Part shown: piece after piece, positions 1-8,406 of the stretch
Layout of the letters: every line of letters starts with the position of its first letter
Numbering within the stretch: the stretch's first letter is position 1
From: Odiellus spinosus
Lineage: Eukaryota; Arthropoda; Arachnida; Opiliones; Phalangiidae
Direction: 5' to 3'
Length of the DNA stretch: 64,000 nucleotides
Assembly (NCBI GenBank): GCA_963920705.1
Contig: CAWUCO010000283.1
Coordinates: 186,001-250,000, forward strand
Program-made: the position numbers and the translations under genes
The notes under the pieces: model-generated
Seen by the model: the letters and a program-made list of their open reading frames with translations, nothing else
Database searches by the model: none
Told to the model about the DNA's origin: nothing

Positions 1-573
1 GTTTTGTAAATATAAATAATTAAGAATGGCAACTGGTAGAGGTTAAATATAGGAGGAACGATAATAATAATAATTAAAATGAATTAATTGGCAAAACCCA
101 ATAACCATGGTCTTCTTATAATTCTAAGCCTATAGATAAGCGATTTCAGATCTATAGACAAGAACGTGAGTTAAAAGTATAAGGAGGTTGTAATGATAGG
201 AGCCGTTAATTAACAGACGTCTCCAGAAGTAAGGAAAAAGGAAAGGTAAAGGAAAGGAATAGAAAGGTAAAGAATTTGTAGCCGGAAGACGCTATAAACT
301 CGCCGACATCAATTTCCGTTTCGTATATCCTATTTAACATTCTAAATCTTTATTTTTTATTATAATTAAGTTAGACGTGCTTTAGATACAGACTTCAATA
401 ATTGGCCAACTACTTAATAGCAACGTTATTACGTAGTTGTAATGACGAAGCTATTGGATCTAAAGCACATCCTAGTCGCAAAACTCAAGTATTTTAAAAA
501 AATAAAGTAGAGATTGAGAACGTTAAACTATAAATTTCATATGTAATCGAGCACTTGGCAGGATATGAAGTCC
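1..573. other. AT-rich intergenic sequence, nothing recognised
   Basis: No ORF with family resemblance, no inverted or tandem repeat of note on either strand. It ends at the left target duplication of the 7SL-like retroposon. Confidence 0.5.
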
Positions 574-586
574 AACTCGAGTGATA
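574..586 (+). repeat. Target-site duplication, left copy (partner 900-912)
   Basis: AACTCGAGTGATA occurs exactly at both ends of the poly(A)-tailed 7SL-like insertion. The first A of the right copy overlaps the poly(A) tail. Confidence 0.85.
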
Positions 587-900
587 GCCGGGAGTGGTGG
601 CGCACTCCTGTAAACTGGCGTCTCAGTGGCAAGGTCTGGGTGTTGTCCTGCTCGAATCGCAGGTCCCTTGCCCATAGGGAGTGTTGCGAATGGTCCGCGA
701 CGGAATGGTCCTTCCTCTTCCCCATTCCCATCTCCTTCCGTGGCGTGGGCAATTCCCAGTCCTCATCCCTGCGTAGTTACTTACCATCACTGAGTTGCTC
801 AAGGCCTTACGCCTTGGCGCCACACCTGGTTCGCAATCGCGGCCGCTGTCCGGGCGTAAAGACGTTACGTTACACGCCGAAAAAAAAAAAAAAAAAAAAA
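587..900 (+). pseudogene. Retroposed 7SL/SRP-RNA-like sequence (or 7SL-derived SINE)
   Basis: A GC-rich, roughly 293-nt sequence begins GCCGGGAGTGGTGGCGCACT and continues CCTGTAA. This matches the 5' Alu domain of SRP RNA, including the conserved UGUAA turn. A B-box-like GCTCGAATCGC follows about 65 nt further on. It ends in an unbroken run of about 21 A and is flanked by a 13-bp direct repeat, AACTCGAGTGATA, at 574-586 and 900-912. Poly(A) plus this duplication is the signature of LINE-driven retroposition, and the length is close to full-length metazoan 7SL RNA (about 300 nt). I could not match the S domain with confidence, so a 7SL-derived SINE is possible. The 119-aa ORF across it is not meaningful. 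Confidence 0.6.
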
Positions 901-927
901 ACTCGAGTGATATTTAATCCCTAGAAC

Positions 928-1304
928 CTTGGAGGAAGTATGTGATATGGAGTTGCCGACTGCCTATAAACTTCGTTACTCGTAGCGGCCTCTCCTACTA
1001 CGACGCGCATACCGTTACCAAGGTAACACGCATATTTAAGGGGGGGCGTCACGACTCGCGTGGCTCGGGAAATGCTTTATACCAAATTTCAAACTAAACG
1101 GCGGTTACTACGACGGTCTATGGACGGGGTTTTTTTGGGAAGAAGGCAGCCGCTTACGTACGGCTCGAACTTCGAAGGTAGAAGCGCCGGAGCTAAGGGG
1201 TCACAAAAGGGGGAAAACACGGCGCTCTAGGCCCGGCAATCCTAACCATCGTTTCAATAGAAAAACGAACAGTCGGCAACTCCATATCACATACTTCCTC
1301 CAAG
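928..1304. mobile_element. GC-rich MITE with perfect 35-bp TIRs
   Basis: The 35-bp terminal inverted repeats at 928-962 and 1270-1304 are perfect; the ends read CTTGGAGGAAGTATG. The direct repeat CTAGAAC flanks the element at 921-927 and 1305-1311, so the target duplication is 7 bp. The 377-bp body is unusually GC-rich for this AT-rich window and has no coding potential. The 7-bp duplication does not fit Tc1/mariner (TA), piggyBac (TTAA) or MULE (9 bp); P or Dada-type elements remain possible. Superfamily not assigned. Confidence 0.85.
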
Positions 1305-1311
1305 CTAGAAC

Positions 1312-1560
1312 TCTCATTGTGAAATGTTTTTACAGTGACTTACTATATTATATTGGCCACATTTCTAGGTAAGGCGATTTACATTCAATCGCCTCGGTTT
1401 ATTCGAGTACTCTACCCAAAAGATCGTGAGAAATGAGTCTCTTATCACCGAAATATAATTGAGAAACGATTGCCTAAACAATCGAAGACGTCACCATTGC
1501 ACAAACGCTAACGTAAACCACGCATTGGTACAGTGCATCTGTGAGTACTGAATCTGCAAA
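1312..1560. other. Unassigned sequence
   Basis: Between the GC-rich MITE and repeat R. No gene or repeat recognised. Confidence 0.4.
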
Positions 1561-2329
1561 TCTCGTTTATATAGGCCGAGAAGAGATATATTATTAAAGT
1601 TAAAAAATCAAATGATAAGAAAATCATGACAACTTTTTAATTACGGTGAATTAGGGTGAATATAATGGGATACTCATGATATGACATAATAGTCAAAATT
1701 AGACGGCTGAAGAGGGCTACCCTAGTAAAAGAACCCAATAAATGCAATTTTCCGTTAACGATAAAAAATGCCATTAAAAAAAACTTATCAACTGTTTAAT
1801 AAAATCAATTTTTGTTTATCAATTTAAAGCCAATTAATAAAGCTCGGCTAGTTATATGTTTTACCCTTTTCGTCACCCATACAGGCATCTGTCTCTCTAT
1901 TAACTCGAATTCGATGGATATTCATTATCATTCTACTGTTTAAGAAATAAAATTTTGTTTACCATTTTGAAGCAATTAATAAAGCTCGGCTAAGCTTATG
2001 ATTTCACCCTTTTGTAACCCATTCAGGCACCTTACTTTCTATTAACTCGAATTCGATGGATATTCCTTATCATTCTACTGTTTAAGAAATAAAATTTTTG
2101 TTTATCATTTTGAAGCAATTAGTAAAGCTCGGCTAAGCTTAAGATTTCACCCTTTTGTAACCCATTCAGGCACCTTACTTTCTATTACTTCATATACTTA
2201 ATCAACATTTCATTATTGAAATCTGTGTTTAACTAGAGATACTCTTGTACCCGATCGAAGTCTTATCAATTTTTTTCAAAAGTACCTTTGTCTGTATTAA
2301 TTCGAATTCAGTGGACGGTGGGAAGAGGG
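1561..2329 (+). repeat. Dispersed repeat R, copy 1, with internal ~143-bp tandem units
   Basis: This segment is repeated in the same orientation at about 62063-62768; both copies start AATCTCGTTTATATAGGCCG and end near AGTGGACGGTGG. Inside, from about 1814 to 2200, a unit of about 143 bp recurs roughly 2.5 times (key motif AATAAAGCTCGGCTAAGC). No ORF. It is probably a non-autonomous transposon, but its ends were not resolved. Confidence 0.7.
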
Positions 2330-2447
2330 AAACGACGACGACGACGATTTCAGTTATCAAGCGCCGCGGGTCCATTGGAAAAGACATTACGGTTTCTGAT
2401 GAAATTCGAGTTTAGATAAAGGGATGAACACGAACGTGTTTATCCTA

Positions 2448-3488
2448 ATGTGATATAACATTTTGCCTTTTCACGTTACTTGGTCTACAAATACTCTACA
2501 ACCGTCAAAATTCTGATATGGTTTTAAAAGAAGAACCTTGACCTTGTGTATTTAATCTCATATCGAGATTAAATGTTTTTTTCGCATCTAATTTTAATTG
2601 GTTTATCAATATGTTATTTGTATATATATATTTTTAAGATTTTATATTTTTTAGATTAAAATAAATTTATTATTCAGGAAGATTTTGTAGAATCTAGTTC
2701 TCAGGATTACCGGTGTTGAAAATTTATTTTGCTAATGTTATCTTGATGTCTGTGTTTTCTGCCCGCTATTTGGTAGTGGTAAGATTAATATTTTTCATTT
2801 TAATTAATTGACTTATTTGTCGTTTATTTGATAATTTGCTTTACTTAAATTGTTCGTGTAAGGGCTATTTTACATATTACCAAAGATTGCTAATTTCAGT
2901 TGTCTTAATTCTGATTTTTTTGTTTAAATACTGAATTATGGACTGGATTATTTATCTTGAAATCTATGTGGTTATATCTTATTTATTTCCCTTTTTTTCT
3001 CTAGGTAGGTTTGGTTTTAAGTAGAGAATTATTTAGGGTTGTGTTGGTATACTGAAGAAATGCATATAGGTTCAATGTGATATAATATTTTGACTTTTGG
3101 CGTTACTTGGTCTGCAAATACTCTAGAGCCTTCAAAATTATTATATGGTTTTAAAAGAAGAACCTTGACCTTGTTTATTTTACTCGATACGCATTTATAT
3201 TAAAATTAATTCATTATTCAGCAAAAATTTTTCCGACTCTGGTTCTCAAAATTTTATTTTGAATTAAGTTTGATTCTTTTGCATTCAAATTTATCTTGAT
3301 AAGAAGTATATTTTTGACCTGAATTATTGGTTTAATATATTTAGCGTTTAATTGAGATATTATTTTTTTTTTTTTGCTTTCAATCTTCTTCTTCCACAAA
3401 TGCCATAAATTTTAATATTTTAGGTAAGGTTAGGTTAGTTAACATCACGTGGTTGTCGTGGAGGAATTTTTTTGGTTTCCCAACTTGT
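2448..3488 (+). mobile_element. H element, 3' part (copy H1)
   Basis: This matches the 3' half of the complete copy at 8407-11146 almost throughout. It contains two related units opening TTACTTGGTCTRCAAATACT, about 630 bp apart. It ends in the family 3' terminus GGTTTCCCAACTTGT. The 5' hairpin half is missing. No coding sequence. Confidence 0.85.
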
Positions 3489-3627
3489 ATTGACCCAGGT
3501 CCGCGAGTATAGAGATAAGAGGGTATCCGGCCTTCCCTTCTATTAACTGATAGTACGCGAATGTCTGATCCAACGTGAACGATGTGGTGTTACGTAGAGA
3601 TAAGGTTTCAGTATAGGTTATAGATTC

Positions 3628-4041
3628 GCTTTGGGTCCTTTCGACCGAATTCCCATTCGACCGAACCCAATCCCATTCGACCGAAAAACCCGCGCTTTGG
3701 CGGTTTTTGAAATTTTTGGGGTATTTCCAAGGTATAACCTAACCTAACCTAACCTAACCTAACCTAACCTTTCAAATAAATATTATTTAAAACTGCATTA
3801 TTGTACTTTTTTTTACTACCGTTTACGTACGAAGAACCTAGCTTAACAAAAGTTCCATTCAACGTATTACATATATTATTATGCGTATGCTTCTATTCGA
3901 TTGAATTAAATTTTTGAATTTATTAGCCCATTCGGTCGAATGGGAAGAAACCTTTTTCCCAGCCCAATGGGCTAGAAATTGCAGCTATTCGGCCGAATGG
4001 GATTTCGTTCATATGGGAATTCGGTCGAAAGAGCATATACC
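3628..4041. mobile_element. Nested MITE with 8-bp target duplication (hAT-like)
   Basis: Terminal inverted sequences share CTTTCGACCGAATTCCCA at 3638-3655 and its complement ending at 4031. The direct repeat ATAGATTC flanks it at 3620-3627 and 4042-4049. The opposite arm of the host fold-back element preserves a close relative of the empty site, which supports the boundaries. An 8-bp duplication is typical of hAT elements. The interior holds a short telomere-like tandem run. Confidence 0.7.
3735..3770 (+). repeat. Interstitial (AACCT)7 run, complement of TTAGG
   Basis: Seven uninterrupted AACCT units. The complement is the ancestral arthropod telomere motif TTAGG. It lies inside a MITE, so it is not a chromosome end here. 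Confidence 0.9.
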
Positions 4042-4288
4042 ATAGATTCACAATTGATTTGGCGCTTTAAAGTTTAAATTTTCAATCACGTGATAACGAT
4101 CGATAATACCCGAATAAATAGAGATAAGCAGAACCGAGAATATAGATAAGGATGAAATACATCCGTTTCATAAAGACATTTATTCATCCCCACCTGCAGG
4201 TAAAGAGTTAATAGGGTATCTCCGCCTTCCCTTCTATTGACTGGACGAATGATTAAGAATGGGATGAGGTTTTAAATTAATAATTGAT

Positions 4289-4470
4289 AACAAGACGTAG
4301 TGTAGTGGTGTGAAACGTCATCCCCACATACATGAGGTACCAGGTTCGAAACCCGGATGGAAAAATAACGATGTGGTGTTTAAGGAAAAGAACTGATAAC
4401 TGAAATAGCTAAGTTTACGTCATCGCTCTCACAAGCTATGGGTGCCGGGTTCGATTCCCGGATAAAATAT
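4289..4470 (+). other. Two tRNA-like Pol III promoter modules (SINE-like)
   Basis: The first module (4289-4371) has TAGTGTAGTGGT, resembling an A box, then CAGGTTCGAAACCCGG, a perfect B box inside a T-arm-like stem. The second (4397-4467) has GCCGGGTTCGATTCCCGG, again B box plus T-arm stem. Neither folds convincingly into a complete cloverleaf by eye, so I treat them as tRNA-derived SINE heads or decayed tRNA genes rather than functional tRNAs. Confidence 0.5.
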
Positions 4471-4705
4471 TTTGAAAAAAAAAGGGCGCCATTTTGAGCT
4501 CCCGGCTCCAACGGGCTCCAACGGCTCCAAGTGGGGGTTGAAAATTTAAACTTTAAAGCGCGAAATCAATTGTGAACCTATAACCTATACTGAAACCTTA
4601 TCTCTACGTAACACCACATCGTTCACGTTGGATCAGACATTCGCATACTATCAGTTAATAGAAGGGAAGGCGGGATACCCTCTTATCTCTATACTCGCGG
4701 TCAAT

Positions 4706-5179
4706 AAAAGTCTTGATTCACGATTCTTCTTATCTCTATGTTCATATTTTCGGGTGTTATCACGTGATTGAAAGTTTAAATGATAAGGCGCCAAATAAAA
4801 TGTGGATCTATAACTTATACTGAAACCTCTTTAAGCCTTTATCGTTTTCGAATTTCGCGCGGGTCACTTATCGTGTTATCTCCTATACCAGGTCTTATCT
4901 TAAAACTCATTGGAAAAATAAATATATGGATATATTCTTGATTCTTATCTCTATGTTCATATATCACATGATTGAAAGTTTAAATGATAAGGCGCTAAAT
5001 CAAATGTGAATCTCTAACCTATACTGAAACCTCTTTAAGCCTTTATCGTTTTCGAATTTCGCGCGGTTCTCCTATCAGTAGTATCAGGTTATCGACAAAA
5101 GTCTTTGCGTGTCCTATCTCAAAACACACCAGATAAATAAATTGATGGATATTCAATTATCTTAACCAATAACTACAAG
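4706..5179 (+). repeat. Two diverged copies of a ~200-bp AT-rich repeat
   Basis: The blocks at about 4755-4870 and 4965-5075 share CGTTTTCGAATTTCGCGCG and related text. They are also related to the arms of the fold-back element just upstream. No genes. Confidence 0.55.
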
Positions 5180-7800
5180 AATTTCTCCAAGTAAACAATG
5201 AGCTGATTGGCATGGAATAGAATGAATTTCAAGAACAGAAGACTCGTCTTAGATTGAGTGAATATTCTGCCAAGGGCCTGATTGGAATGGAATGATGCGA
5301 ATAATCAGCTTTGTTCCTTGGGGGAGGGAGGGGGAAATCAAATGCCGGACATATTACGGAATTGAATGAATTTCAAAAACTGAAGACTCGTCTTAGATAG
5401 AGTGAATATTCTGTCAAGGGCCTGATTGGGATGGAATGATGCGAATAATCAGCTTTGTACTTTGGGGGAAGGAGGGGGAAATCAAATGCCGGACATATTA
5501 CGGAATAGAATGAATTTCAAAAACTAAAGACTCGTCTTAGATAGAGTGAATATTCTGTCAAGGGCCTGATTGGGATGGAATGATGGAAATAATCAGCTTT
5601 GTACCTTGGGGGAAGGAGGGGGAAATCAAATGCCAGGCATATTACGGAATAGAATGAATTTCAAGAACTGAAGACTCGTCTTAGATAGAGTGAATATTCT
5701 GTCAAGGGCCTGATTGGGATGGAATGATGGAAATAATCAGCTTTTTACCTTGGGGGAAGGAGGGGGAAATCAAATGCCAGACATATTACGGAATAGAATG
5801 AATTTCAAGGACTGAAGACTCGTCTTAGATAGACTGAATATTCTGTCAAGGGCCTGATTGGGATGGAATGATGGAAATAATCAGCTTTGTACCTTGGGGG
5901 AAGGAGGGGGAAATCAAATGCCAGACATATTACGGAATAGAATGAATTTCAAGGACTGAAGACTCGTCTTAGATAGAGTGAATATTCTGTCAAGGGCCTG
6001 ATTGGGATGGAATGATGGAAATAATCAGCTTTGTACCTTGGGGGAAGGAGGGGGAAATCAAATGCCAGACATATTACGGAATAGAATGAATTTCAAGAAC
6101 TGAAGACTCGTCTTAGATAGAGTGACTATTCTGTCAAGGGCCTGATTGGGATGGAATTATGCGAATCATCAGCTTTGTACCTTGGGGGAAGGAGGGGAAA
6201 ATCAAATGCCGGACATATTACGGAATAGAATGTATTTCAAGAATTGAAGACTCGTCTTAGATAGAGTGAATATTCTGTCAAGGGCCTGATTGGGATGGAA
6301 TGATGGAAATAATCAGCTTTGTACCTTGGGGGAAGGAGGGGGAAATCAAATGCCAGGCATATTACGGAATAGAATGAATTTCAAGAACTGAAGACTCGTC
6401 TTAGATAGAGTGAATATTATCTCAAGGGCCTGATTGGGATGGAATTATGCGAATCATCAGCTTTGTACCTTGGGGGAAGGAGGGGGAAATCAAATGCCTG
6501 ACATATTACGGAATAGAGTGAATATTCTGTCAACGGCCTGATTGGGATGGAATGATGCGAATAATCAGCTTTGTTCCTTGGGGGAGGGAGGGGGAAATCA
6601 AATGCCGGACATATTACGGAATAGAATGAATTTCATGAACTGAAGACTCGTCTTAGAAAGAGTGAATGTTCTGTCAAGGGCCTGATTGGGATGGAATGAT
6701 GTGAATAATCAGCTTTGTCCCATAGAGGAGGGGGAAATCAAATGCCGGACATATTACGGAATAGAATGAATTTCAAGAACTGATCAATGAACTGATTGGC
6801 ATGGAATGATGCAAATAATCAGCTGTGTACCTTGGAGAGGGGGAAAACAAATGCCGGCCATATTACAGACTCGAATGAGTTTAAAGAACTGATCAATGCG
6901 TCTTAGATGGAATGAATCTTCTGCCAATGAACTGAATGGCGTGGAATGATGCGAATAATCAGCCGTGTACCTTGGGTAGGGGGAAAACAAATGCCGGCCA
7001 TATTACAGACTAGAATGAGTTTCAAGAACTGATCAATGTGTCATAGATGGAATGAATATTCCGTCAATGAGCTGATTGGCATGGAATAGAATGAATTTCA
7101 AAAACAGAAGACTCGTCTTAGATAGAGTGAATATTCTGTCAAGGGCCTGATTGGAATAGAATGATGCGAATTATCAGCTTTGTTCCTTGGGGGAGGTAGG
7201 GGGAAATAAATTGCCGGACATATTACGGAATAAAATGACTTTCAAGAACTGAAGACTCGTCTTAGGTAGAGTGAATATTCTGTCAAGGGCCTGATTGGGA
7301 TGGAATGATGCGAATAATCAGCTTTGTACCTTGGGGGAAGGAGGTGGAAATCAAACGCCGGACATATTACGGAATATAATGAATTTCAAGAACTGAAGAC
7401 TCGTCTTAGATACAGTGACTATTCTGTCAAGGGCCTGATTGGGATGGAATGATGCGAATAATCAGCTTTGTCCCATAGGGGAGGGGGAAATCAAATGCCA
7501 GACATATTACGGAATAGAATGAATTTCAAGGACTGAAGACTCGTCTTAGATAGAGTGAATATTCTGTCAAGGGCCTGATTGGGATGGAATGATGGAAATA
7601 ATCAGCTTTGTACCTTAGGGGAAGGAGGGGGAAATCAAATGCCGGACATATTACGGAATAGAATGAATTTCAAAAACTAAAGACTCGTCTTAGATAGAGT
7701 GAATATTCTGTCAAGGGCTTGATTGGGATGGAATGATGGAAATAATCAGCTTTGTACCTTGGGGGAAGGAGGGGAAAATCAAATGCCAGACATATTACGG
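5180..7800 (+). repeat. Satellite array, ~143-bp unit, about 18 copies
   Basis: A unit of roughly 142-145 bp repeats head to tail. Landmarks recurring once per unit are GACATATTACGGAATAGAAT, GAAGACTCGTCTTAGATAG and AATCAGCTTTGTACCTTGG. Units near 6780-7100 are more diverged and shorter. The array runs to near 7800, where unrelated sequence begins. No coding content. Confidence 0.9.
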
Positions 7801-8027
7801 ATTATGTCATAATATCGTGCTTTTATGCTTTGATATAATTGTATTAACCCTCAAAATTGGTTATTTGAAGCATTTAGCGAGCTAAAACATTTTTTGTAAG
7901 CATTGTAACCGTTTCCTTTTTCGCCGACTTAAATAATCCGAATTCGGAACCGATTACAAAAATTATAACCCTTTATTAGGTTCTCCCCTTTTGTATTTAC
8001 TGTTTCGGCTTAATATAGTGTAATTAC
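7801..8027. other. Unassigned sequence, possible intron of the candidate exon
   Basis: AT-rich, no repeat recognised up to 7980. The part from 7981 is duplicated at 19520 (S segment). Confidence 0.35.
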
Positions 8028-8065
8028 CTGATCATCTGAATCCGTTGTTTCCTCTTCGGAAGAAG
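7981..8065 (+). repeat. S segment, left copy, first part (partner 19520-19604)
   Basis: These 85 bp are repeated at 19520-19604. The continuation of S is found at 11169-11356, matching 19606-19791. In the left copy about 3.1 kb including a full H element separates the two parts; in the right copy they are adjacent. Confidence 0.85.
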
Positions 8066-8093
8066 AACTTGTTTCCCAATGAATACGAGGCAT
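8028..8093 (-). CDS. Candidate first coding exon of an unrecognised gene
   Basis: On the minus strand an ATG at 8093 opens a 22-codon stretch, MPRIHWETSSSSEEETTDSD followed by DQ. It is rich in Ser and acidic residues and runs directly into CAG|GTAATT, a good splice-donor context at 8027-8026. Acidic N-termini like this are common in transposases (piggyBac, hAT) but also in host proteins; I do not recognise the family. The 3' half of this exon is duplicated in the S copy at 19520, without its ATG. No downstream exon was identified, so this is tentative. Confidence 0.25.
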
Positions 8094-8406
8094 TGTATTA
8101 TGCTCAAAATTCTTTATTAACTAATATTCAGGGGTGAAACTTTTCTTACACTTCAGTGCCCGTATTCTGCAAAATTTCTTTCCTAAGCTCTCTGATTCGT
8201 TAACCAGCAATTGCGTCACATTCACTTAGGGTTTCTAATTGGTTATGACGTAATTAACCTAAGGATTTTGATACGCCAAAGTTTCCCGCGCAATTTTAGT
8301 TTAGTGTTAAGACAGTTAACCGAAAATGTACCGTTTTAACCATGTTTTAAAACCGGGGCAACCGGTTTGTTTTTGTCTGAACGTTTTTGCACCTAACTCA
8401 GAGTCA
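8094..8406. other. Unassigned sequence, part inverted at ~21090-21220
   Basis: About 100 bp near 8155-8260 (key motif ACGTAATTAACCTAAG) have a diverged inverted partner at about 21090-21220. No ORF. Confidence 0.5.

Larger units (their letters stand above)
3490..4705. mobile_element. Long inverted-repeat (fold-back) element, split by a nested MITE
   Basis: Arms of about 135 bp at 3490-3632 and 4570-4705 are inverted copies of each other (outer motif CGCGAGTATAGAGATAAGAG). A second inverted pair lies inside, at 4042-4090 and 4537-4570. The left arm is broken by the MITE at 3628-4041; the right arm keeps the uninterrupted sequence. There are no coding genes. Two tRNA-promoter-like modules sit in the loop. 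Confidence 0.65.

Noticed and set aside
565-924. 119-aa ORF
   Set aside because: It lies across a 7SL-like retroposon and its poly(A) tail, read as a Lys run.
3735-3770. A chromosome-end telomere
   Set aside because: Only seven units, inside a MITE with target duplications, surrounded by other repeats.
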